Origin: Myotis daubentonii
Taxonomy: Eukaryota > Chordata > Mammalia > Chiroptera > Vespertilionidae
Length of the DNA: 64,000 nucleotides
NCBI RefSeq assembly: GCF_963259705.1
Contig: NC_081844.1
Span: forward strand, 35,591,341-35,655,340
Reading direction: 5' to 3'
This document shows, one piece after another, positions 23,196 through 33,195 of the stretch (the first letter of the stretch is position 1; every line of letters begins with the position of its first letter). A program made the position numbers and the translations under genes. The notes under the pieces were generated by a model. The model did not search any database and was not told the DNA's origin. It was given only the letters and a program-made list of their open reading frames with translations.

Positions 23196-23214
23196 GAAAA
23201 AACTGGGTATTCTT
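23196..23214 (-). other. FBXO16: Candidate 5'UTR part of the FBXO16 start-codon exon
   Basis: Minus strand reads TTTTTCTTATAG (acceptor-like) and then 19 nt before the first ATG. A second AG (ATACCCAG) lies 7 nt upstream of the ATG, so the true acceptor is uncertain. Confidence 0.5.
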
Positions 23215-24217
23215 CTATAAGAAAAACTATACCTATCAGAAGAAATGAAACATATCTTCTCACACTACTAAAAATACCAATACCATACAATCTTTTAGTA
23301 CGTTGAGAGAAGGGATTGAAGGGAAGAACACTTACTGGGAGCACTTTCTATGTACGCTCAATTGAAGTTCATAACAATCTAAAGCTCATTATACGCTCTG
23401 CCCAAAATTATACAGATGGAACTGGAAATCAGACTCAAGTCTATTTAACTCTATTTTCATTGGACCACAGAGGGAAATCAAGAATCACCCCTAGCTAAGA
23501 ATATACCATATTGGCTTGGAACGAAGAGGTATTTTAATTTATAAAATCATAGTGCAATATGAAACACTCCACCCTTGTCCCGTGTGATTGTCTACCTCCC
23601 CTTTTAACTTTCTGACATCTAAATAACAAGGGTTCTACCTTGATACCATATTTAAGAAGTCGAGTGATGTAATATACAACACTAAGCATTTGGAGATGGA
23701 CCGTTTTGAGTTTATTGAGGGAAATGTGCTGTTTTTCAATGCCCAGCATATATTTGCCTTCATTTGATGAAAGCACTATAATTTCCATGAGGAATTGCCT
23801 TTCCCTCATTGTTTAGAGTTTGCTGGGTTGGTTAATCAAAGTGGCCTCCCCTTCCCTGGTTACAAGACGGAGCTAGGCCAGTTGAGATTGACGCTGGCTT
23901 ATCCTTACTTTACAGCCGAGGTGGGCATTCAAAGTAGCACTGGTACTCTGCTAGGCTGTTCCTGCTGCCTCATCCCTCAGAAGCCTCTGGCCTTGTCCAT
24001 TTCGTGAGCCACATGACATCCTTGCAATAAACTTCCTCTTTTGCTTACATTAGCTAAAATCTGTTTCTATTATTTACAACCAAAAATGTTTACCTCATAT
24101 GGGTTTGATCCTGGTTCTACAACTTAGTAACTGTATAACTTTTTGCAAGTTATTTAATCTACCTGAGCTTCAGTTTCCTCATTTGTCAAATGAGACTGTA
24201 TATATATATGTCTACAC

Positions 24218-24651
24218 CAGGGGTGTGGGCCTTTTTTCTGCCAAGCGCCATTTGGATATTTATTTTATTTTTAAAAAATACATTTTAATTTATTTTTAAA
24301 AATACATTTTTATTTATTAGGGAGAGGGAGAGAGAGATAGAAACATCAATGATGAGAGAGAATCATTGATCAGCTGCCTCCTGCATGCTCCCTACCAGGC
24401 ATGTTCCCTTGACTGGAATCGAACCTGGGACCCTTCAGTCTGTAGGCCAACGCTCTATCCACTGAGCCAAACCAGGTAGGGCTGGATATTTATAATATCA
24501 TTTGTGGGCCATACAAAATGATTGACTTAAAAATTAGCCTGCTATATTTGGTCAAACATTTAATGAACTCACCCCTAATGCCTTGGCAGGGCCAGACCAA
24601 ATGATTTCACGGGCCTTATATGGCCCTTGGACTGGGCATTCCCCACCCATG
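24218..24651 (+). mobile_element. hAT MITE split by a VES SINE
   Basis: Starts CAGGGGTGTGGGCC and ends CCCCACCCATG, imperfect inverted termini. Flanks gtctacac / atctatac match at 6 of 8. The interior carries tggatatttataatatc, which the SINE at 24264-24482 interrupts. Confidence 0.85.
24264..24482 (-). mobile_element. VES SINE inside a hAT MITE
   Basis: Minus strand starts GCCCTACCTGGTTTGGCTCAG. The duplication tggatatttat lies at 24253-24263 and 24483-24493, both within the hAT element. The body has a short deletion near the B-box side. Confidence 0.92.
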
Positions 24652-26439
24652 ATCTATACTCAACTGCCTCTGTGAATATTACAGAATAAGGATCCAGCAG
24701 ACTGCCTGACAGATAGGTGGCCTCAATAAGTAGTGACATCCTTGCAGTCTTTCTTAGAACTTCCTATCATTCACAATCGTTCATAGAGTGCCTAAATACC
24801 TGTCCTTTAGAGGGCCATGACAAAATATTTTAAGGTGGAAAACAGTTACAGCAGATTGATGCTAGTGTCAATGTATATCCTCCATGTTTCCGCCCTCCTT
24901 CCTCTCTGAAGGTGGGCTTCATGTTGAAAGGCATTGGTGATGACTAAAGGGATCAGGGCTTGTCTGTCTGATCTATGGGTTCCAAAAATTATTCTATAGC
25001 AGCAAATATTGGACAATTAAAAAACAACAATCATCCGTTTTAGGCTTATATGGAGTTCCCCCAAATGCTAGATCTGAAATTTTTGAGGCTTTCACTAGAC
25101 ATGTAATACTATCTCTCAGGTTTAAGTTGTAGGTGAAGATAAAGCCACTGTTTTCAAACCTCAGTGGCGTCATTAGACAATACCTTCCTGCAGTTACCTG
25201 CTGCCATCATACCACTGGGACAAAGGGGCTCAGATCAACCCTCACGTCCTTCTCAGCCCCCTAACAGCCAATTATCTAAGTCACACCTATTTGGCTAAGT
25301 TGCAAAAGGCATAAGAAATGACTTCATTGCAGTATTATTAATTGGCAGCTATAAAAGTACATGTGAGTAGGCAAATTACAGATACAAAGCATGGTCACCG
25401 AGTCTAGATCTGCCTAGTTAAAAACTACATATTTCTTTTTTGTCGTTGTTGCTATTTATCTACATTTGACCTTCCTTCTTATTAAACCAGGTGTCTTTAA
25501 TTTTTCTTTGAGGGTCAAATAACTCTTTGAGAATGTGATGAAAGCGATGAATTTTTTCTCCCTAGAAAAATGCACATGAACATAAAATTTTGCTTACCCC
25601 AGGTTAAAAACTCCTGCTGTAAGCCAAGAAACTCTCTCTCTTCCCACTTTGTATAGGAAAAAAGCTAGGCAAAAATTTTGAATTAGGACAAAGGAGCTTT
25701 TCTAGGACCTCCCCAAGGCCCCCGCACTGATTGTTTTTTTCCCCTGGTTCCTCAAAGCTAGAAATTATTTGAACAAGGCTTTCTTCAAATCAGCCTGAGG
25801 GAAATTGGTATTCAGGAGGTGGGCCTGGCCAGGAGAAACAGCCCTCTTGGTAATACAGTCCTGCTGAAGCATGAAAATGGGGTGTCCTACCCTGTCTTTT
25901 GTCATCATTCTTTCACAATTTTCCTCCTCTCTTCATACCAGAAAATAGGCAGTGTGCATATCTGCATGCACACACATGTTCACGGTATAGACCACTCAGG
26001 GCTATTATAAAGACAGACGCTTTTAGATAACATACACAAAAATAATTGCCCCCACTCCATCAACAAGACAAAGCAAGTTTTTCCCCCTCCTTCCACATCT
26101 AAAGCTTGTTGGTGCTATTTTTGTGACCTCTTTCCTTCTTCATGGCTGTTCCTGAATGTTTACTTTTAATTTTTCTTTGAAATAAAAAGGAAGAAAGAGG
26201 ACCTATGGCCTTAGCCCCCAACGTATGGTTCTATTTCCATGTTTAACAGCAAGGATGGATCCTCCTGTGAAGTTCCAGGGGCCACACATCTCTAATTCCA
26301 TCTTCCAAGTCATTTTTCATACTGTCACCATTACTCAACTTTGCTTAGGACCTGTTAGGCCTGTATTAGAGGTATAAAGGTATGAGTTTCTACTTTAATG
26401 GAGCTTATAGTCCACTATTAGAGGGTTTCCTCTTTGACA

Positions 26440-26557
26440 AATAAAAATTATATATATTTGAAGTGTACAAGGTGATGTTTTGGTATATGTATACATTGTG
26501 AAATGAACACTCAAACTATTTAATTATTACCATGTTAATTTTCTCAGTATGAAGTAG

Positions 26558-26604
<47 letters not shown>

Positions 26605-26760
26605 GTAAACACTTAAGATCTACTTTCTTAGTAAATTTCAAACATACATTATATTACCTATAGTCACCATGCTATATATTAGGTCTCCAGAACTTATTCA
26701 TCTTATAACTGAAAGCTTGTACCCTTTGATCGATATTTCCCCTCTCCCCACCCCCCACCC
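26440..26760. mobile_element. L1 3'UTR fragment with embedded microsatellites
   Basis: Contains old L1 3'UTR landmarks: gatgttttggtatatgtatac, acttaagatctactttcttag, ctatagtcaccatgctat, and cttgtaccctttgatc. The (TG)n at 26561-26604 interrupts it. I did not settle its orientation. Confidence 0.55.
26561..26604. repeat. (TG)n microsatellite
   Basis: About 21 uninterrupted TG units. Confidence 0.97.
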
Positions 26761-26769
26761 CCCGCCCTG

Positions 26770-26770
<1 letters not shown>

Positions 26771-26807
<37 letters not shown>
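26771..26807. repeat. (CA)n microsatellite
   Basis: About 18 uninterrupted CA units preceded by a C-rich tract (26747-26770). It is complementary in sense to the (TG)n 170 bp upstream, so the two could pair as an inverted repeat. Confidence 0.97.
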
Positions 26808-26809
<2 letters not shown>

Positions 26810-27722
26810 CATTCCACCTCTGGTGACCACCATTCTACTTAGGGAGGGTTTTTTTGTTTTGTTTATTTGTGTTGTTTTTTTAAAGACAAGTTATTTAATC
26901 ATGTCCCTTTTCAGCTCAAAAACCTTCAGAGGCTTGCTAATGGATACAGAATATCCAGATTTCTTAGCATGCAAGTCTAGGTCCACTATAAATTTACCTC
27001 ATTCTACCTTTTGAGCCTCATTCTCCTGTCTCTCCCTTCATACACTATCTGACCAGATGCACAAACTTCCAATCCCTCTGAGAACACTACGAAATTTTGA
27101 TGTTTCTTTGCTTATGTGGTTCTCCAAGATTGTTCATTTGAATCTCAATCTCATAGTACATAATAAATGCTCAATAAATATTTGTTAAATCAGCTGAGTG
27201 AATGAATGCAACAGTGGAGGGCACAGTTTAAGGATTAAAACTAGTGAAAATATAGGGTGAAACTCAGAATATTATGAACTGAGCGCTGGGATTATACTCA
27301 GGATTATCAAGTTTTTATTTGGAGTTGACAGAGCAGAATAGAATTGAGTTTCTCTGCTAACACACAAGTCACTCATTGTGTACACGGCAGTATCATTAGA
27401 GAAGGGAACCTCAGATATTATCAGGAAAGTATCAGGCAATAGGGTATGGTTAGATTTAAATACTAATTCATCTTATAGTCAACTAATTAGAAAGCAAAAA
27501 CCGTAATACAATAAAAAGAGCTGGTTCTTGATAGGCAAACAAATTATTATTTGTTGCTAATTTTTTCAGTATGAAGCATCTGGCATTTTAACTGCAGCTG
27601 AAACGGAGCAAAATGCAATCCCCAGGAGCACTGACAAGGCTTGTGAGAGGCCCAGGCGGACCTGCGAGTGGAGCTCTGCAAAGAGAGTCTCCATCTTTTT
27701 CATGCACTACCCACTGCCTCAC

Positions 27723-27860
27723 CTCTTTTAGCTGGACTCCCTCGTCAAGCCTCAAGCGCTGGTGTTGCCATAGCTGCTTTTTTTCTTTGACTTTGCCCAG
27801 CCCCCACCCTCCAGCTTCCATTAGTCCAATCATCATCTATAAATCCTTTCGCTGGCATCC
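27723..27860 (-). other. FBXO16: Candidate FBXO16 untranslated first exon
   Basis: On the minus strand AAAAGAG is followed by GTGAGG, a strong donor at 27722. The sequence before it is G/C-richer than the surrounding intron and lies next to promoter-like motifs. In human, as I remember it, FBXO16 begins a few kilobases from FZD3 in the opposite direction, which fits this position. No start site is defined; the right end is a guess. Confidence 0.4.
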
Positions 27861-27898
27861 GGGGTCTCTTAGGCAACAATGTGTGGTCTCTTGATTGG
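27764..27898 (-). promoter_or_regulatory. FBXO16 promoter candidate with RFX X-box-like and CCAAT motifs
   Basis: Plus strand 27864-27877 reads GTCTCTTAGGCAAC, whose right half GGCAAC is a perfect RFX half-site. 27764-27774 reads GTTGCCATAGC, with a perfect left half-site. A CCAAT box lies at 27826-27830 and an inverted one at 27894-27898. Such motifs are typical of promoters of ciliated-cell genes, but this is motif matching only. Confidence 0.45.
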
Positions 27899-28839
27899 CC
27901 AGGAGATCCAGGAGGGCTGGCTCCAAAATTAGGCACACGGATACAACGAAAAAGTGAGCGTGCCAAGAAGGTGGGAGGGGGTACCATCTCCCAATATAAT
28001 GCACAGAAAGATAGATGCAGCCAATTCCGGAAACAAGCAGCATTGAAAGCTCTCATTCAAGACACATTTGTTTCCCAAATCAGGCCAACCTCCTGAACAT
28101 GCCCAATTATATTGCTCTGGTCACTCCGAGGCTCCGAAATATAAACTCCGTTTTTCCGGGTTTTAAGAGTGGCCAACAGGTAAAAGAGGGTTGGAGGAAA
28201 AAGAATTCCCGACTGGCTCAATACAGAATGGCACCTACGACAGGAAGTGGAAGGACGTGGGAAAATTGCCTAACACACAAACTCACAAATGCTTCAACAG
28301 GAATGTTAATTGATCGGATTATTAAAGGAATTCAGGCTGCCTGACAGATACGTCCCGGAACCAGCAGATGGCATGCCTTAATAAGAATAATTCCAAACGT
28401 GGGAAATTTTACAATTCGGTCTAATTTAATTAAATGTTTTGAGCACCCACCATGTAATCAGGGGCAGAGTGTGAATGCAAGGATAAAAAAAGAATCTAAT
28501 GAGGAAGACTGGAAAATACAACGGGTAAATAACGTGAGGCCCCCAGTGATAACTGCTGTGATAGAACTACCAGTATAAAGTGCTGGAGAATCACCCAAAA
28601 TTAAAAATTCCTGGATGGAGCTCCTTAGTAAATGTAAAGGAATTCTTATGCACAGCAGCTAACAAAAACAAAACAAAAACATCTTCCCCCCCAAAGCAAA
28701 AAAGGCTTTCCTCACTAAAATAGATAAGAATATACTCTCCTCCAACGTAAACAACCGTAAACCCTACGTTTGCATTGTGTTTCACAGTTTTAAAATAGGC
28801 AGTATTTGTATATCTCTAATTTAAACAGAAACCAAAACA

Positions 28840-28930
28840 CGAAGCTCATAAAGATGGATTTCCTTGAGTTAACTAAGGACCTGTAAGTGGCTAAACTGAA
28901 ATTAGAACCTAGGTAGTCTGAATTCCAGAC
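28840..28930 (-). mobile_element. MIR fragment
   Basis: The sequence gacctgtaagtggctaaact followed by gaattccagac matches the complement of the MIR core (tagtaagtggcagagc type). Short and diverged. Confidence 0.5.
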
Positions 28931-29918
28931 TAGTGGCTTTTTTCACATGACCAGGTTGTATGTATATGAATAAACAAAGCCTTAGGTGGTGGAGGGTGGC
29001 CTAGGGGAGGTATGTAAATGCAGCACTAAATTACCAGTTAACATTTATGGTTTCAAAACGAGTTCATCCAGAAAGAGACCAGATTTAACAACATACTGTG
29101 AGAGAGCTGTCTCTCTGTGAAGTGCCCGCTCATTAAAGCCTCTCTATTGGTGGTTACAACATGGAATGAAAGAGAGATGGGATAAAAGAGAGCATTGCAC
29201 TTTATCCCTGTTGGATTTTAAGATTTTTATCCCTGAAAATAAGGTTCCTTCAGTCTATCCTCTTAACTAGTACCCTCTGAGCCTCCCCTTCTCCAGCATC
29301 TCATCAGTCTAACTGCTAATCCCCTCTCCCCTCCCCACAGCCTGAAGGACACCATTCACCCTGTCCTCATAGTAAGCATACCAGCTCAATGTCCACAAAA
29401 CTTTAACATTACTCTTAAATGAAATATTTCAAACATAAAGCTTAGAGATTTGCATAAGAAAAACCCTTGTAGTCCCACCAAGATTTAAAAAAATATATTA
29501 ACATTTTTGTTTCCTGTGTGTGATTAATAGTTGAAACCTTTTTTGTACACTCTCCAGATCTCATTCCCCTCCTGGCTTGCCCTAGAGGGCAACACTGAGA
29601 AATTGGTGTGTAACCTACTTATCCATTTTTTAATACTATATACATACATATATGTCCTCATAAACAATATGGCTAGGTGTAATATAAACAGGTAAAATAA
29701 TTTACATAGCTTGTAATTTGCTTGTTTCACTGTTATATTTCTGAGATTTAGTCATGTTGATACTTTCAGTGATAATTTCTACATCTTTTCTACCTCCCCT
29801 TGTGAACTATGATATGTCCTACCCCTGACAGTTTTCAAAGGACACTGTGTAAATTGCATAGAAATTCATATAGCTGCACAGCTCCACAGGCTCTGCAAAT
29901 ACAAGGAATCTTGAAATA

Positions 29919-30049
29919 TAGGGTGTCCCAAAAAATATATACACACACTTTGAATAATAATAAATGCAATGTTTTATTAGAATACATTTCATTTTCAAAA
30001 TTTAGCTATCAGCTGTTAAAGTGTGTACACATTTTGGGGGCATACCCTG
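29919..30049 (+). mobile_element. Tc1/mariner-like MITE, 131 bp
   Basis: Ends are imperfect inverted repeats: TAGGGTGTCCCAAAAAATAT at the left, and at the right the complement of CAGGGTATGCCCCCAAAATG. Both continue into a TGTACACAC-type block. TA dinucleotides flank it (29917-29918, 30050-30051). No coding sequence. Confidence 0.8.
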
Positions 30050-30299
30050 TATATAAAGCAGGCACACACAGTTTTTCACATATGATATTTGCCTCCTAAT
30101 GACCCTCAGTAAAGGCAGTGTTGGCTCCACAAGACACATTGCCTTGCTTATAAGCAGCCTAAGGATCAACATTATATTTTTTAAATGGTACTGTACAAGA
30201 ATGTGCTTATTAGGAAAATTGAAAATGTCATTTATATCTCATTTATTATGCTTTTCCCCAAAACTCACGTTTTTAGGTTTTTTTTGTTTGTTTCTTAAT

Positions 30300-30502
30300 C
30301 CTCACCAGAGGATATTTTCCCATTGATTTTTAGAGGGAGTGTAAGGGAGGGGTGGGGGAGAGAGAGAGAGAAGCATCACAGGCGCTGCAGGGCCAGGATT
30401 GAGATTGAGCCTGCAACCAAGGTATGTGCCCTTGACCTGAATGGATCCCGGGACCTTCAGTCCGCAGGCCAACGCTCTGTCCAGAGTCAAACCGGTTAGA
30501 GC
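30300..30502 (-). mobile_element. tRNA-derived SINE, older bat subfamily
   Basis: Minus strand runs from GGGCTCTAACCGGTTTGACTC through a B-box region to the tail type with the complement of cccattgatttttagagg. It is shortened in the middle. Confidence 0.75.
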
Positions 30503-30559
30503 CCATAGCTCATCTTTTGATGTTAAACTATACTTATGGCTGTCTAAGCTTAGTAGTCA

Positions 30560-30650
30560 ATATTTATTTAACATTTATTGAGCTGTGGTAAAATACACAT
30601 AACATACAATTTACCATTTTAACCATTTTTAAGTGTGCATTTGGGTAGTG
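30560..30650 (-). mobile_element. Old L1 3' fragment, antisense
   Basis: Text ctgtggtaaaatacacataac and ccattttaaccatttttaag is the antisense L1 3' phrase also present near 13560 and 51400. Confidence 0.6.
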
Positions 30651-30775
30651 TTCGGGACATTCGCATTCCTGTGTTACCAAGAGAACAAAATGATGCCTCT
30701 GAAGTCAGGCTGAAAGGGACGAAAAGGAAGAGCAAGAACAGTGGGTACAACAGCTTTAGCCTTGAATGAACGGAG

Positions 30776-30875
30776 ACCGTCGCGAAGACGCTGCGTGGCT
30801 TTGGGAGAGTCATTTAATCTTCCTGGGCGTTTTTCCTCGTCTGAAAAACGAGGTTGGGTTTAGATGATCTCTAAG
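30776..30875 (+). mobile_element. MIR-like fragment
   Basis: gtggctttgggagagtcatt, then ttaatcttcctgggcg and cctcgtctgaaaaacgagg, match the MIR core order. Confidence 0.55.
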
Positions 30876-31199
30876 GACATGTTTAGCCCTAAAACTGTTT
30901 ATGTAGAAAAAGAGAAGGGAAGCATTTTCTAAGGAGCAAAAAGGTGGGGAGTGCGGTCAATACCCACAATCTGCACCTGTTCCCGAAGGTCTGGGCAGAG
31001 AGGCTCTGTACCGTGCCAGGTGCCCTGCCTGCTGCTGTCGGCGTGGAGCTCTGCACCAAGCCCGTTGCCGACCTCTCCCTGCGCGCAGTGCCAGCCGGAG
31101 CACTCGGGGACTTGCCTCTTGACCACCTCCAATGCCCGGCTCCCACGCTCTCACTTTCCTTCTCAGAGCAGGTTTTGGCGGTCTTGCCATACCAGCATC

Positions 31200-32300
31200 A
31201 TAGGCTTGGGGTGATGAGAGTCCCCGCGCCGTCTCGGCCGGAGAGGGGAGGAGAGCTTTGCAAAGAGGGCTGAGCGCATTTAACACCGACGCTTGCAGGG
31301 CCGTGAACGACTCCGCGGGCCTAGCCCGGCGCGAGGAAACACCCAAGGCGCGGGGCGGAGAACTACCCAACGCGCGCAGTCGGCCCCGCGCGGCGGGGCT
31401 CAAAATGGGAGCGCTCGGCCGCGCGTGCGCAGCGCGCCTGCGCCGTGCGTGCGCGCGCGTGCGCGCGTTCCCCGGGCCGCGCGCCCCGACGCTCGGGGAA
31501 GCTCGCGGTCGCTCCGGGGCGCGCGCCGGCGGTCCTCGCTCGCTCGCTTTACCTGGCGGACCCGCGGCCGTACGCGGCCGGCGCTGCAGCCCTCGCCTCG
31601 GAGCCCGGGCCCCGCGGTGTGAGGTGAGCACGGAGGCGTGCGGTCTCCCGGCGGGGTTAGCGGGCCGAGGGCGCGGGGAGTGTAGGGAGCGAGGAGGTGC
31701 CGCCGCGGTTGCCCGCTCCTCTCTTACCCTTTTGCTGAGGAGCCACCAGCGGCCCCGCCACCTCCTCCTCCGGGATCGTGATTCTCGTCGCGGCCAAAAC
31801 AAAAGCTTCCCGCGCCGGGCTGAGGCGGGGGGTCGGACAGGCTTCTGGAGGTCGGCGGCGGTTCTGGGGGGTACGGAGGAGCCGAGCAGGGGGCGGGGGG
31901 TGGGCAGGTGCCCGGGGAGATGATTCACCCTCGCTGTCCTCAGCCCGCGCTGGGCAACCTGTGAGAGTGCGGACCGCGGCGCCCTCTCCGCCGCCCCTGC
32001 CCGAGCCCCTCTCGGGAGACGGTGCGGGACGGAGCCCGCTGCCGGGGTCGGCGCCGCGGAGGCGTGTGGCGCTCTCCGCCCGCCCGCCCGCCGGGAGCGT
32101 GGGCGGAGGACGCGGCCGCAGCCGGGGGAGGACAATGCACCGAGGGCTTCGGCGCCCCGGGCCGCTGGGGCCGGCGGGAGACCCGCGGCAGAATGGCCCC
32201 CGGCCCGGACCCCGTTTTCGCATTCGGCCGACCTCTTGTTTCCCAGCCCTAAAAGTTGTCCCCTCCATCCCGTCAGGGAGCCCAAGTCGCTCTCCCTTCC
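31200..32300. promoter_or_regulatory. FZD3: CpG island promoter of FZD3
   Basis: The only strongly CpG-dense interval of the window: G/C content is very high and CpG is not depleted, in contrast to the A/T-rich DNA around it. NRF1-like palindromic motifs occur at 31422-31431 (CGCGTGCGCA) and 31434-31443 (GCGCCTGCGC), just before the likely first exon. There is no TATA box, as expected for a broad CpG promoter. Long open frames on both strands here (up to 442 codons) follow from stop-codon scarcity in G/C-rich DNA and are not genes. The island sits 9-10 kb upstream of the FZD3 start codon. Confidence 0.9.
31450..31623 (+). other. FZD3: Candidate FZD3 non-coding exon 1
   Basis: Ends at TGTGAG followed by GTGAGC (31624), a near-consensus donor in the centre of the CpG island. 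The 5' limit is arbitrary, set just after the NRF1-like motifs. Assignment rests on position and strand relative to the FZD3 coding exon. Further untranslated exons between here and 41 kb are possible. Confidence 0.5.
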
Positions 32301-33007
32301 CAGATGCGCGCGACCCCCCCCCCCCCCCCCAGCTGCACCCTTTTATGCCCTGTGTTTCCCATGGTATGAGTACTCCTGGGTAATTAGCAGACGGCCTCCG
32401 AAATAAAGGCGCTGTGACACTATTTAAAATCATCATTTTAACATCTGAGAGGCTTCGGTGTCGGGAGTCTTGGACGAGGTGCCTCCTCTGTGAGAGAAAG
32501 AGCCCCCCCCCCTTACCCCCCTAACAAAAGCACATGCCGTTCGTGTAGCCCTGGGGTGGACTGGGAGTGGACATGCATCCCCCTGCAGCGGGAGTCCAGC
32601 GTCTCGCCCGGCACAAATGGGAATTTGAATTTCGGTTCCCTGCTGAATTGGGGCAGATGCAGCAGCAGCAGCAGCAGAGCAGAATGGCAGTTCTATGAAC
32701 GTCTGCCACAGGAAAGTATCCAAACAAAACCTCGTTTTGTAAAAGTTTGGGTAGACCTGCCATGCTCGTGTGTGGGAATTGAGCCCTTTTGCAAGGCCCG
32801 TGGAACCAGGAGCAAGGAAACAAAGACCTGCCTGACACGGGGGGTGCTCCCTCCCGCCGCAGCCTTCTTTTAGCCTTGAGTGGTGTGTGGCCGCCTGAAG
32901 AATAAACCCGTAGTTCTGCTCGGAAGAAGCACTTACTCCTCAAGATAATGCTTTCCGTCTGTACTTTTCAGCAAATCAATACTATCTCCCCCCCCTCCCC
33001 TCTAGAA

Positions 33008-33195
33008 CAGCGGTTCTCAACCTGTGGGTCGCGACCATCGGAAAACACATAGAGCATATCAGATATTTACATTACGATTTATAACAGTAGCAAAATTACA
33101 GTTATGAAGTAGAAAGTAATTTTATAGTTGGGGGTCACCACAACATGAGGAACTGTATTAAAGGGTCGCGGCATTAGGAAGGTTGAGAACCACTG
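33008..33195 (+). mobile_element. SPIN non-autonomous hAT element
   Basis: Starts CAGCGGTTCTCAACCTGTGG and ends GGTTGAGAACCACTG, the termini of the SPIN (Space Invader) hAT family. A perfect 8-bp duplication ctctagaa lies at 33000-33007 and 33196-33203. Internal landmarks cggaaaacacatagagcat and gtcaccacaacatgagg match the family as I remember it. It lacks some tens of bases after the 5' terminus (the cccctttggggg region). SPIN elements are known for horizontal transfer among tetrapods. Confidence 0.92.

Larger units (their letters stand above)
24100..24735 (+). mobile_element. MIR SINE split by a hAT MITE
   Basis: MIR text (gatcctggttctacaacttag, then cagtttcctcatttgtc) ends near 24217. It resumes after 24651 with ctgcctgacagataggtggcctcaataag. 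This is the oldest layer of a three-level nest. Confidence 0.75.
23215..27722 (-). other. FBXO16: FBXO16 5' intron (inferred)
   Basis: Between the start-codon exon and the candidate first exon. Contains a MIR split by a hAT MITE that is itself split by a VES SINE (24100-24735), an old L1 3' fragment and two long dinucleotide repeats (26561-26807). About 27120-27200 resembles an L2 3' end (gctcaataaatatttgttaa). The stretches 23215-24090 and 24740-26430 show no convincing feature; a weak minus-strand MIR is possible at 23330-23470. Confidence 0.5.
27899..31199. other. Intergenic interval between head-to-head FBXO16 and FZD3
   Basis: Holds a minus-strand MIR remnant (28840-28930), a mariner-like MITE (29919-30049), an older SINE (about 30300-30502), a short antisense L1 fragment (30560-30650) and a MIR (30776-30875). 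27899-28340 is G/C-richer and may still be upstream promoter sequence of FBXO16. I recognise nothing in 28341-28830 or 28940-29910. Confidence 0.6.

Noticed and set aside
27588..28344. Several 60-109-codon frames around the FBXO16 promoter
   Set aside because: They overlap on opposite strands without recognisable domains; the interval is better explained as promoter and untranslated exon.
30957..32285. 442-codon open frame on the minus strand and several 100-220-codon frames over 31-32.4 kb
   Set aside because: They are stop-poor frames in the CpG island, overlap each other on both strands, show low-complexity Arg/Ala/Pro/Gly composition and match no family I know.
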